Of a stretch of DNA of 64,000 nucleotides, positions 22,616 to 34,162 are shown piece by piece. Both the position numbers and the translations under genes were made by a program. Location of the stretch: the NCBI RefSeq assembly GCF_963924675.1, contig NC_089224.1, positions 48,837,158 to 48,901,157 of the forward strand. The letters are read 5' to 3'. The stretch's first letter is position 1; each line of letters begins with the position of its first letter. Below the pieces are notes generated by a model that did no database searches, had not been told where the DNA came from, and saw nothing but the letters and a program-made list of their open reading frames with translations. This DNA comes from Phocoena phocoena (Eukaryota > Chordata > Mammalia > Artiodactyla > Phocoenidae).

Positions 22616-22679
22616 GCTATGACTGGCCGAGGTCAGCAGAGTGCAGACCTACAGCAAAGCCTTGAAAAAAAATCAGGAA

Positions 22680-24060
22680 AAGAGGAGGTGATGGAAGCTC
22701 TAATCTGGGTAGATTAGCCAAGAACAGACAAGACAGCCAAGAACAGGGTTCTATCTCTCCCCAGCTCCTAGTCTAGGGCTACTGTTTCATGTGAGAGAGG
22801 CAGGCTAGGCTGCCAGTGTCTCCCATTCCTCCACTCCTAACCCTCCAATGCAGAAGCACAAATCTGGGCAGGTGCTGCTGAGAGGACTACATCCTCTCCC
22901 CCCCCACTCCTTTTCTACTTGCAGGGCAGGGCTTGGCCCCAGGAGCAACAGGCTGAGAACTTTAGGGCTCCAATCACCAAGTGAGCAATCCTAGCTCACT
23001 CATCAGGCAGAGATTCCACACTGAGAGAAGCAAGCTAAAAAACCATGCAGTGCCTGCTTGTAGAGAGGGGCTGTCACTCAGGGAGAAGTGGGCTACTGCT
23101 CCCGTCCGAAGATCTGATGTAATGGCACAGAGGTTCTGCCCAGGAGAAGAGGGAAGACGTAATGACAGAGAGCTCTATCATGCTGCCTGAATCGACTGGT
23201 TTTATTTGGGACATAACACTGTTCATGCCTAAGGACACTGTCAAAAACAATGGAGATTCCGGTGGCAAGCAAATAATCACATGCACCTAGTAGCTTCATG
23301 ATGTAAGTATCACGATGTATCATACGTATTATAAAATGATGGACCAGCCATAAATTTAACAAAGCCTAAGAGACATCCAAGAAGAGTGCTCCTGGGATCA
23401 CACTCATCCCTGAGGGTCCTAAAGAGGGAGAACGTATCCTAGGCTGTACCCACTCAGGAGTAACCAACCAGAGTGGGACTTGGGGCAGTCATGAAAACTC
23501 CCCAAGTCATACATAGATCCATCAGCAAAATGTGGAAGCCTTACTGACTTAAAAGGTTTAAGCAAAACCTGAAACTGAAATGAAGAATTCAGTACAGTGG
23601 CTCCGCTGTATTTTGAACTGGAAACTTATTAACAGATGAATAGAGACTATATAATCCAAAGAAAAGAAAGAAAAAAGAAGAAAAAAAATAAAAGGAGCTT
23701 CAGAAAGGTTTGGACACCGTTAACTGTAGAACATACGCACACTGAAAGAATCAGAAGGAGAGGAGAGAGAATGGAACAGAAATATATTCAAAGAAATAAT
23801 GGCTGAGAATGTTCCAAATTTGATTTTTAAAAAACAGACTAATCTATATTTCTAAGAAGTTCCATGAACACCAAGTAGGACGAATTCAAAGAGAACCACA
23901 CCCAAACTCATCAAAATGCTGAAAGCCAAAGATATATTGTTGAAAGCAACCAGAGGAAAACAACTTGTTCTACTGTGGAACATAAAATTAACAGCTGACT
24001 TCTCATCAAAAACAATGGAGGCCAGAGCGCTTAAAGAAAAATCAGGAAAAGACATATAAG
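22680..24060 (+). mobile_element. L1M LINE, 5' UTR and ORF1 region
   Basis: Early part: 'gtctcccattcctccactcc', 'gagaggggctgtcactcagg', 'ctctatcatgctgcctgaat', 'ggacactgtcaaaaacaatg', resembling old L1M 5' UTRs. Later part: 'aaagaaataatggctgagaa', 'aaaatgctgaaagccaaaga', 'agcagccagaggaaaa'-type wording and 'tctcatcaaaaacaatggag', the ORF1 3' half. Stops in all frames. It runs opposite to the antisense L1M on its left, so these are separate insertions or a rearranged one. Confidence 0.78.
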
Positions 24061-25900
24061 TTTTGACTGTGGGAGAGAGAAAATCCCAGAACATACATTT
24101 GGAAAGGGTCTTCGTAGGTAGCAGAAACCCTCCGGCAAAGAGAGGAAGAACGCAGAATTACCCCAGGAAGGTAGTGCTGAGAGAAAATATGAAGAGAATA
24201 CTGATCTCAGGTGTTAAAAGATATTACCTAAAACCTACCTTTTCATTACAGTCCATTTTTTTTCAGTCTCTCATCTACGTGATTTGAAAGTTTATGAGAA
24301 GTTAACAGCTCTTTCATCTCACAGATGGTTGAGATACATTTCTCAACCAGACCTGTCATCAAGGAATTTTGTATTTAAGTTGATGTATGAAATTCATATA
24401 GACTCATTTGTTAATATTCAGAAAGAAGTGACTAAATTATTAACTACTTATAAGCATGTACCATGTGGGTGATAATAAAGGCAAAAGTTAGGTGAGATTA
24501 ATTACACCACACAATCAGAATTTACTCATTCATATTTTTTAAGTAAAAATTTAAGATTTCAATGTTCGTAAAAAATAAAAGTGGGCAATCAGGAGAAACG
24601 CTAGAAGACTCCTCGAACACTGATTATTGATGCTACAAAAAAGGAAGAAATATACTCTGGTTTCTCTTCAGATCATATAAATCTTTCACCTTTTACTAAA
24701 GATTTCCCTGGAGAGGAACAATTCTGAGTCTTTCCCCAATTTTTTGAGGCCTTGCTCTTGCAAGGCTTATAAGCATGTACAAAAAGCACATGATGTTTTA
24801 CTTTTCAAAAATATATCGTTGTTGGTAGTTTTCTTTATGTTAAAAAAAAGAAGTAAGAAATATACAATGTGAGATTTTGAGGGTACATTATGAAAACTCT
24901 GGTACAGAAATAATGCAAATGAAATCCACAAAGACCATTTATTTATACCACAGCAGTAAGCTTGCTTCGCCTCTCAGAAAACGTTGCGGTGGGTTTTTTT
25001 TTTTTTTTTTTTTTTTGCTGCTTTCTGTGTATTTTAAATGTGCTTTTACTGTAGAGTATTGTTTATCTTTTACAGTTGAAGCAAATTTACTAATCAGGTA
25101 CTGGTGATTTAGCTAAAGACATCTGTGAAAGAAAGGGGTATGGGGCACCATGAAGCCGAAATAATGAGCTAGCTCAAGGAACCCAGTAATTATATTTAGA
25201 GTACCCTGGATACACCTGCACCTACCACTTCCTACTGGAAGCCTAGTTGGTATAATCAGATTTGAACAGAAATTACTGACAGAAGAAAATGGCTAATTTA
25301 CAAAGACAATAAGTGGTGGTGGAAGCAGCCCTAGCAGACCCTGCAGGGAAGTGGCCCAGAGAAGTCTAAATCCTGATGAGCCATCTGGTAACAGAAGGAA
25401 CTTTTGTAACCCAACATTTTACAGCACACTCAAAAGACAAATAGCTAAATTACAACTATAAAACGAAACAAAACAGAAGTACTTCCAAAAGGAAATGAAT
25501 GCTCAAGATGGCATGGAGAAATATTTTCTCTTGAATAATGGATATCAGCTATACTCAATCAGTTCTTGTCCAGCTTAGGGAAGATAACAGTCTTCCTATT
25601 AACCTTTAATCAGTTTTCCTAAAAATCCTGAAGAAAAGGTAGATTGTATTATCCAGGTTATATCACTAAGCTTAAAAGTAACCCACTGCAAGTCATATAG
25701 TTACTAAACCAGGATCTACAGACATCTTAAGGCTATACTGAAGATTCTTTGAGAATGGAACTATCTGACTCATCTTGTTGACTCCTCACGATATAAACTC
25801 CTGATAAAAAGGAGACCCTCCAAAGTTAGTGGAGGCAAGAACAAATACAGAGTCAGAGGCGGGACAAGATTTACTGCCCTCATATCACAGGTGCACTCCG
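24061..25900. other. Unclassified intronic sequence with a (T)23 run
   Basis: No exon recognised. The first 200 bp may be decayed L1M continuation. A 23-T run at 24994-25016 could be the tail of an inverted retrosequence, but no duplication or AATAAA is visible beside it. A weak inverted MIR-like patch lies near 25640-25720. Confidence 0.4.
24994..25016. repeat. (T)23 homopolymer
   Basis: Uninterrupted T run, either simple sequence or the poly(A) tail of an inverted retrocopy. The flank to its right (gctgctttctgtgtatttta) is not one I recognise. Confidence 0.9.
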
Positions 25901-25907
25901 CCCCCAG

Positions 25908-26075
25908 TGTTTCTCAATGCAGCGCCCACCTGTACTAGAATTATCCAGAAACGAATTCCAAGTACACTGCACCAGCTCTCCCCCTCTCCCCACACCCACC
26001 AGATAGCTAAATCCGAGTATTTGGAGGTAGGGTCTGGGAATCTGCATTTTTAAGTTCCCCAAGTGTAAGAAGTGC
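25908..26075 (+). mobile_element. hAT-Charlie MER5-like element, diverged
   Basis: 'cagtgtttctcaatgcagcg', 'tagaattatccagaaac', 'ggagg'-like 'tatttggaggtagggtctgg' and 'gaatctgcatttttaagttc' echo MER5A/MER5B order. Divergence and a central GC-rich stretch lower certainty. Confidence 0.45.
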
Positions 26076-26079
26076 TGCC

Positions 26080-26740
26080 ATATTGTGGCAAACCCTAACC
26101 TCAGCATCGTGTCACATCAATATATAGTTCTTCCTCTTACTTACATTTATGATATGCTTGGCAAAGTAAAGAGATGCTTGAAAAATCACGATGAGAAGCT
26201 CAAACACCCTGTGAGGGAGACACAGAGTGACCTAGTGTTACAAAATGACGATATCTGAATTTTGCCACTGCTTTCTTCTGAAAGCTGTCTTCTGTTTCTC
26301 CATATGGAGAAAAGCTGAAGTATTACCATCACCATCTGGAGTTTTAAACAATAAAGCATCAGTAGAGATTTACAGTGTCCCTAGCTTATAAGATCTGAAT
26401 TCACTTAAAAATTCACTGAGTACAATTGTCTTTTACAAGCCCTGAACCCAAACAACCTGCAAGAGCAGGAGGAAAGATAAACTTATTGGCATGTTTCTAG
26501 CCCCCTGTGGGCACCATCACCTATCCAAACTCATTAATTATGTGGAACTCAGAGGTTTCAAACAGAAGCTTCAAACTGAAAAGGTCAGAGGCATAACAGC
26601 CTTCAGAAAAAATAATGGGGACAGATCAGCTATTGGTACATCTCTGACTACCGCTAATAGTAATACCAAACACACAGTCTTTTATAGTGTATAGACTATA
26701 CTTCCAATATCTTAATTAATTTGATCTTCTCTAAAATCTT
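26080..26740. other. Unique intronic sequence, nothing recognised
   Basis: AT-rich intron without named repeat or exon. Confidence 0.4.
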
Positions 26741-26744
26741 GTGA

Positions 26745-26910
26745 AGGGTCCAGCACACTTTGCACACTTCTATTAAGAGGGCTTTTTATCTCTCTGCTGC
26801 ATCATTTGACTTCTCTTCCCTGGTGAGTTTCTGGGAGGCAGAGACAGTACATTCTCTTCTGTATCCTTAGCATCTAGCATGGTATCTCACTCACGAAGGC
26901 ACTCACAGAT
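26745..26910 (+). mobile_element. L2 LINE 3' fragment
   Basis: 'gggaggcagagacagtacat', 'tctgtatccttagcatctag' and 'catggtatctcactcacgaa' follow the L2 3' UTR order. Strongly diverged. Confidence 0.6.
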
Positions 26911-26914
26911 GCAG

Positions 26915-27010
26915 GAATCCTTTTTGTAACTACATTCTAGAGATAAGACAATTGAGGTTCAGAGAGATCAAGATATTTATCCTGGAGATGCCCTGGGAAG
27001 AAAGCAGGCA
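26915..27010 (-). mobile_element. MIR SINE fragment
   Basis: 'ctagagataagacaattgag', 'gttcagagagatcaagatat' correspond to the inverted MIR core. Confidence 0.55.
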
Positions 27011-27448
27011 CTTGGCCCTCAAATGTAAGGGGGGCTATCGTGTGGAAAAGGGATTAGAGTAATTTCACATGACTTCACTAGACAAATCTAGATGGGAGTT
27101 AGTGGGAGAAAGATTTTAGCTCATGTAAGTTAAGAAGTTTCTAACCATGAGAAACATCTAAATAGGAAATGTGTCCTTTAAAAAGGCAAGTTGCCCAACA
27201 TGGGAGAGTACAGGAGAGACTGTACAGAAAGGGTTTTATGCATCAGCTGGAGGATCAGCCACATAACCTGTAGAGTCCCATCCAACCAGGAGACTCCATG
27301 AGTCTATCCCTTGATAAAACTTATACAGATGGTCATTGGTAGAAAGGATGAGGCTCTCACAGCCTTACATCACTGTTCCCATTGCACCACAATGGATGCC
27401 TTTGAAAAACATTCATCTAACAGGTTCTAACAATTCAAAAAGCATCCT
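27011..27448. other. Unique intronic sequence, nothing recognised
   Basis: No named repeat or exon before the inverted 5' end of the L1. Confidence 0.4.
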
Positions 27449-27525
27449 ATCAGAAATGGGAGTTGAATTTTGTCAAAAGCTTTTTCTGCATCTACTGAGA
27501 TAATCAGATAAAAACTCTCCAGAAA

Positions 27526-28008
27526 ATGGGCATAGAGGGAACCTACCTCAACATAATAAAGGCCATATATGACAAATCCACAGCAAACATCATATTCAAT
27601 GGCGAAAAACTGAAAGCATTTCCACTAAGAGCAGGAACAAGACAAGGACGTCCACTCTCGCCACTCTTATTCAACACAGTTTTGGAAGTCCTAGCCATGG
27701 CAATCAGAGAAGAAAAAGGAATAAAAGGAATCCAAATCGGAAAAGAAGTAAAACTGTCACTGTCTGCAGATGACATGATACTATACATAGAAAATCCTAA
27801 AGATGCCACCAGAAAACTACTAGAGCTAATCAATGAATTTGGTAAGGTTGCAGGATACCAAATTAATGCACAGAAATCTCTGGCATTCCTACACACTGAC
27901 AAAGAAAAATCAGAAAGAGAAATCAAGGAAACAATCCCATTTACCACTGCAACGAAAAGAATAAAATACCTAGGAATAAACTTAAGTAGGCAAAAGACTT
28001 GTACCTAG
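27526..28008 (+). pseudogene. L1 ORF2 reverse-transcriptase fragment
   Basis: A 160-codon open stretch of the L1 ORF2 RT palm. It contains [11 protein letters not shown], then [14 protein letters not shown] (the family norm has C after GTRQG; here R), and SADDMILY at residues 80-87, where L1 RTs have FADD, so the catalytic aspartates remain but the preceding F is S. The frame is lost just after KYLGINLS by a small deletion and runs to a stop. No initiation context. A relic, not an active enzyme. Confidence 0.88.
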
Positions 28009-28713
28009 AAAACTACAAAACACAGATGAAAGAAATTTAAAATGACATAACCAGATGGACAAATATAACATGTTCTTGGATTGGAAGAGTCAATATTGTG
28101 AAAATGACTTTACTACCCAAAGCAATCTATAGATTCAACGGAATCCCTATCAAACTACCACTGGCATTCTTCACAGAATTAGAAAAAAAAATTACTATTT
28201 GTATGGAAACACAAAAGACCCTGAATAGCCAAAGCAATCTTGAGAAAGAAAAACGGAGATGGAGGAATCAGGCTCCCTGACTTCACACTATACTACAAAG
28301 CTACAGTAATCAAGACAGTCTGGTATTGGCACAAAAACAGAAATATAGATCAATGCTACAGGACAGAAAGCCCAGAAGTAAACCCGCGCACATATGGTCA
28401 GCTAATTTATGACAAAGGAGGCAAGAACATACAATGGAGAAAAAACAGCCTCTTCAATAAATGGTGCTAGGAAAACTGGACAGCTACATGTAAAAGAATG
28501 AAATTAGAACACTACCTAATACCATACACAGAAATAAACTCCAAATGGATTAAAGACCTAAATGTAAGACCAGACACTATAAAACTCTTAGAGGAAAACA
28601 TAGGAGGAACACTCTGACATAAACCACAGTAAGGTCTTTTTTGACCCACCTCCTAGAGTAATGAAAATACAAACAAAAATAAAAAATTGGGACCTAATTA
28701 AACATAAAAGCTT

Positions 28714-29319
28714 TTGCACAGCAAAGGAAACAAGACGAAAACACAACCCTCAGAATGGGAGAAAATATTTGCAAATGAAGCAACGGACAAAGGACTAATC
28801 TCCAAAATATACAAACAGCTCATACAGTTCAATATCAAAAAAAAACAATTAAAAATTTTAAAATGGGCAGAAGACCTAAATAGACATTTCACCAAAGAAG
28901 ACATACAGATGGCCAAGAGGCACATGAAAAGATGCTCAACATCACTAATTATTAGAGAACTGCAAGTCAAAACTACAATGAGGTATCACCTCACACCAAT
29001 CAGAATGGCCATCATCAAAAATCTACAAACAATAAATGCTAGAGAGGGTGTGGAGAAAAGGGAAACCCTTTTGCACCGTTGGTGGGAACGTAAATTGATA
29101 CAGCCACTAAGGAGAACAGTATGGGGTTTCCTTAAAAAACTAAAAATAGAACTACCGTATGATCCAGCAATCCCACTACTGGGTGTATACCCTGAGAAAA
29201 CCATAATTCAAAAAGACACATGTACCCCAATGTTCACTGCAGCACTATTTACAATAGCCAGGACATGGAAACAACCTAAATGTCCAATGATAGATGAATG
29301 GATAAAGAAGATGGGGTAG
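28714..29319 (+). pseudogene. L1 ORF2 C-terminal fragment, interrupted by a SINE
   Basis: About 200 open codons from the L1 ORF2 C-terminal part, including [36 protein letters not shown] and the end [10 protein letters not shown]. The CHR SINE cuts in directly after this point; the missing tail resumes at about 29536 (MEYYSAIKRNEIGSY) and runs to the normal ORF2 stop. Frameshifts upstream separate it from the RT fragment at 27526-28008. Confidence 0.88.
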
Positions 29320-29530
29320 GGCTTCCCTGGTGGCGCAGTAGTTGAGAGTCCGCCTGCCGATGCAGGGGACACAGGTTCATGCCCCGGTCCGGGAGGATCC
29401 CACATGCCACGGAGTGGCTGGGCCCGTGAGCCGTGGCCGCTGAGCCTGTGCTTCCAGAACCTGTGCTCTGCAATGGGAGAGGCCACAACAGTGAGAGGCC
29501 CGCGTACCACAAAAAAAAAAAAAAAAAAAA
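29318..29530 (+). mobile_element. CHR SINE, young form, inside L1 ORF2
   Basis: gggcttccctggtggcgcag head, ggttcatgccccggtccg B-box region, body and a 20-A tail. Duplication aaagaagatgg at 29304-29314 and 29528-29538 shows it inserted into the already fixed L1. Confidence 0.96.
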
Positions 29531-31365
29531 GAAGATGGCATACATATATACAATGGAATATTACTCAGCCATAAAAAGGAATGAAATTGGGTCATATGTA
29601 GAGATGTGGACGGACCTAGAGTCTGTCATACAGAGTGAAGTAATCTAGAAAAGAGAAAAACAAATATCATATATTAACATATATGTGTGGAATCTAGAAA
29701 AATGGTACAGATGAACCTATTTGTAGGGCAGGAATACAGACGTGGACGTAGAGAACAGACATGTGGACACGGGGGGTAAGGGGAGGGTGGGACAAATTGG
29801 GAGATTAGGTTTGACATAAATATACTACTATGTGTAAAACAGATAGCTAGTGGGAACCTGCTTTATAGCACAGAGAGTTCAGCTCGGTGCTCTGTGATGA
29901 CCTAGATGGGTGGGGGGGTGGACGGGGGGAGGGAGGTCCAAAAGGGAGGGGATATAGGCATACATATAGCTGATTCACTTCACTGTACAGCAGAAACTAA
30001 TATATCAGAGTTAGTTCCAGAGCAAGATGCAGTAAGAAAGACTGATTTATCCCCCTGCCTGAAATTAACGAACAAACCATATGATATGTATGTATGCCTG
30101 TGCACATGTATACGTGTGTACATGTGTATAAGAAACAACAGCTTTCAAGACTGGGTATCAGGAAATGAGACACTGATCCCTGCCTGGCAGGATACAAATG
30201 AGATGGGCCCTACAGCTGCCCCAACTTACTGTTTTGAGAGATTTTACAGGCCACAATGCAAGGAGGAAAAACACAGGTGAAGTCTCAGAGATTAGAGTCC
30301 GAGGAGAACAAGGAGGCTAGAATTTGTAGGGCAGAGTACTGGAGTGGAGAGAGCTGCACAGTTGCACAGAGAGAGAACCATGGAGATCTGTAGAGGGTCC
30401 CCTTGACTATTCAGCAGAGAACTGATCAACGCAAGCATGTAAGGAAATTAACCAAGACTGCTGAAAGAATCATCCAAGAAGATTAAAGGGAACAGCATTC
30501 AAGACTCACATGGAGAGAGGAACAAAGTATATTCCCATCAGAAATATTGGGAAACCATAACTGACTCAGCACTGAGTAGAGAACTTAGAGAGTTCTTGCC
30601 TCAGGAGTGCGAAATAAGGTGCTGTAACACCTGCTCTGGTCCTCCCCAGCAAATCTTAAATGAAAGACTCAAAAGATGAAACCTGTTTCCAAGTCATTTA
30701 GCTGTGTCCCAGAACTCAGATCCAGAAGTCTTACAGAATATAAAAACCACCAATAAGATAAAATTCACAACATCTCACAACCAAAAATTATCAAAAATGG
30801 AAACAAACAAAAAAATCTATAATACAAAAAAACAACTAGTTAAATCTAACTCAGAATTGATGCATGCTATAATTAATTGACAAGAGCATTGAAACAATTG
30901 TAATTGTATTCCGTATGTTCAATAATAAACATTAGTTTCATATATAGATATAATGCTAATCAAACTCCCAGAGATGAAATCTACAATGTCTGAAATGAAA
31001 AACATACTGGATGACATTAACAGGAAATATTGCAGGAAATTGCTGAATTTAAAATATAGCAATAGAGATTACTCAAAAATGAAACAGAGAAAAATGAATC
31101 TAAAAAAGTAAATAAATGAGCACCAATGAGCTGGGTGACAACTTCAAGTGAGCTAATATAAGGATAACGAGTTCGTGGAGGGGAGGAGAGTGGTGGGGGG
31201 CAGAAAAAAGATTTGAAGAATGGTTGAGATTTTTCCAAACTGGAGGAAGCCACAAATCTGAGAAGCTCAAAAAGCCCTAAACATAAGAAATATGAAGAAA
31301 ACCACACCAAAGCAAATCACAATCAAGTTGCTCAAAACCAATGATCAAGAAAAAAAATCTTGAGA

Positions 31366-31699
31366 TCTTCCCTGGTGGCGCAGTGGTTAAGAATCCGCCT
31401 GCCAATGCAGGGGACGTGGGTTCAAGCCCTGGTCCGGGAAGATCTCACATGCCGTGGAGCAACTAAGCCTGTGCGCCACAACTACTGAAGCCTGTGCATC
31501 TAGAGCCCATGCTCTGCAAAAAGAGAAGCCACTACAAAGAGAAGCCCGTGCACCGCAACGAAGAGTAGTCCCTGCTCGCTGCAACTAGAGAAAGCCCGAG
31601 CACAGCAACAAAGACCCAACACAACCAAAGATAAATAAATAAATTTATTAAAAATAAATAAATAAATCTGTGAGTCTGTTTCTGTTTAAAAAAAGAAAG
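31366..31699 (+). mobile_element. CHR SINE, long (CHR-1-like) form, in L1M ORF1 region
   Basis: tcttccctggtggcgcagtg head, ggttcaagccctggtccg B-box region, long body with 'aagcccgagcacagcaacaa', then an aaataaataaa tail. Flanking aaaaaatcttgaga (about 31352-31365) and aaaaaatcttaaga (31700-31713) form a duplication with one mismatch. Confidence 0.95.
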
Positions 31700-33943
31700 A
31701 AAAAATCTTAAGAGTGGGCCAGAGGAAAAAAGACATGCTACATACAGAGGATTAAAGGAATAAAGATTCTGGATGACAGCATAAACAATATAAAACAAAC
31801 AAACAAAAAAAACGTGGAGCAACATCTTTAAAAGTACTAAAAGAAAAAAGTGTCAACCAAAAATTCTATATTCAGTGAAAACACCTTTCAAATGCAAAGG
31901 CAACATAAAGACATATTCAGAACTACAAAAACTAAAATAATCCATCACCACAAGAACCACACTAGAAGAAATGTTAAAGGAAGCTCTTCAGGGAAAAGAT
32001 AAATGATATCAGATGGAAATCTAGATGTACACAAAAAATGAAGAGCACAGAAAATGCTACATGGTTAAACATATTATATATGTGTATACACACACATATA
32101 TAAATGTATGTACACATGGTTAAATAACATATTTTTATATATAAAGTTCAAAGCAAGTATCAATGAAATAAAAAGCAGAAAAACAATAGAGAAAAATCAA
32201 TAAAACAAAAAACAGGTTCTTTGAGAAGATCAATAAAACTGATAACCCTCTAGGCAGGTTAATCAGGAAAAAAGAAAGAGAAAACGAATTACCAATATTA
32301 GGAATGAGAGAGGTGATATCACTACATATTCTACAAATTTTAAAGGACTAATAAGTGAAGTTTATCCCAGGAATATAAGGCTAGATTAACATTCCAAACA
32401 TCAATCACCATATAAGAAGCTAGAAAGGGAAGACAATATAATCTTCTCAATAAGATACAGAAAATGCATTTGACAAAACCCAACATCTACAAACCCTCAG
32501 CCAACTAGGAGTGGAAAGGAACACCCTCAAATTTAACACTTCATGTACAGGTAAGATCATACTTAACAATCAATAAAACGAAGTCATTCTTCCCATGATC
32601 AGGAACAAAGCAAGAACATTCACAAGGATGTTCAGGCTTAACATTTCTATTCAACACTGTAATGAAGGTTCTAGCCACTGAGATATGTATTATTATATAA
32701 TAAAATGAGAAAGAGAAGAAAAAGAATTCAAATTAAGAAGAAAACAGGTAACAAAATTTTCTGTGTAGAAACTGCAATGTAATCTACCAAAAAGGCTACT
32801 AGAACTAATAAGTGAGTTTAGCAAGGTTGTAGGAACTAAGGTTAACCTACAAAAATCAACTGTATTTCTATACACTAACCATGAATGAAAATACCATTTA
32901 AGATGGCATCAAAAACGTAAAACATTTGGGGATGAATCTGACAAAAAAACAATACCTGTACAGTGGAAACTATGTCATTGCTGAGAATTTTTAAAAGACC
33001 TAAATAAATGGAGACCTAAATAAAAACCTTGTTCATAGGTTAGAAGACTCAATGCTGTTAAGATCTCTATCCCTCCAAATTGACCTATAGCCCCAACTCA
33101 ATCTCAATCAAAATTCTAACAATCTTTTGTGTATGTGTAGAAATTGACAGGCAGATTCTAAAATCCAAATGGAAATACGAATAACACAAATAGCCAAAAC
33201 AACTTAGAAAAAGAAGAACAGAGTTGAAGGGCTTACACTATCTGATTTCAAGATTTATTATAAAGCTACAGTAATCAAGGCAGTATGGTACTGGCATCAA
33301 ATAGACAAACAGATTAGTGTAACAGAATAGAGAGTCCAGAAATTAATAAAGATATACAGGACAACACATTGTTTTAAACAGAGGTGGAGAGACAATTCAG
33401 TGAAGAAAGAATAGTTTTCAACCAATGGTGCTATCACAATTGTATATCCATGCACAAAAACAAACAAAAAAACTTCAATCCGTATCTTCCACCATATACA
33501 AAAATTAACTCGAGCTGTTCAGAGATCTAACCCTAATACCTACAACAATAAAACTTCTAAAACTAAACATAAGACAAAATCTTTGTAATACTGGATTAGG
33601 TAATGATTTTTTTAGATATGACATCAAAAGCACAAATTTTAAAAGAAAAGAATGATGAATTAGATCTTCAAAATTAAAATCTGCTGCTGCTCCAAAGACA
33701 GTGCTAGGAAAATGAAAAGTCAAGCCATAGACAGAGACAAAATATTTACAAAGCATATATCTGATAAAGGACTTGTATCCATATATAAAACAGAACTGAA
33801 CAAGAAAACGAACAACCCAATAAATGGGCAAAAGATGTGAAAATACACATCATCAAGGAAAATATAGGAAAGGCTAATAAACACATTAAAAGATACTTAG
33901 CATCATTAGTCATTAGGGAAATACAAATTAAAACCACAATTAA

Positions 33944-34162
33944 GGGCTTCCCTGGTGGCGCACTGGTTGAGAGTCCGCCTGCTGATGCAGGGGGACGCAG
34001 GTTCGTGCCCCGGTCCGGGAGGATCCCACATGCCGCAGAGCGGCTGGGCCCGTGAGCCATGGCCACTGAGCCTGCGCGTCCGGAGCCTGTGCTCTGCAAC
34101 GGGAGAGGCCGCAGCGGTGAGAGGCGCGCGTACCGCAAAAAAAAAAAAACAAAAAAACCCCA
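33944..34162 (+). mobile_element. CHR SINE, young form, in L1M ORF2
   Basis: gggcttccctggtggcgcac head, ggttcgtgccccggtccg B-box region, body and an A-rich tail interrupted by c. The duplication cacaattaa occurs at 33935-33943 and 34163-34171. Confidence 0.96.

Larger units (their letters stand above)
27449..30003 (+). mobile_element. 5'-inverted, truncated L1 (cetartiodactyl type) carrying a SINE
   Basis: From about 27506 to 30003 this reads as L1 ORF2 (reverse transcriptase to C-terminus) and 3' UTR in sense, including 'tagctagtgggaacctgctt' and 'gctctgtgatgacctagatg' of the artiodactyl/cetacean L1 3' UTR. The first part, 27449-27505, is the directly preceding L1 segment in reverse (ttgtcaaaagctttttctgc), the signature of twin priming. 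The 5' UTR, ORF1 and endonuclease are absent. It stops at gcagaaactaa, short of the family's usual end, with no poly(A) tail. ORF2 is broken by frameshifts. A CHR SINE sits at 29318-29530. Confidence 0.92.

Noticed and set aside
24994..25100. Inverted processed pseudogene behind the (T)23 run
   Set aside because: No target duplication, no AATAAA on the minus strand near the tail and no coding similarity could be found.
27543..27947. Minus-strand 134-codon open frame
   Set aside because: Antisense shadow of the L1 reverse-transcriptase fragment.
27506..30003. Possibly active L1
   Set aside because: Lacks 5' UTR, ORF1 and endonuclease, has a 5' inversion, frameshifts, a SINE insertion and no poly(A) tail.
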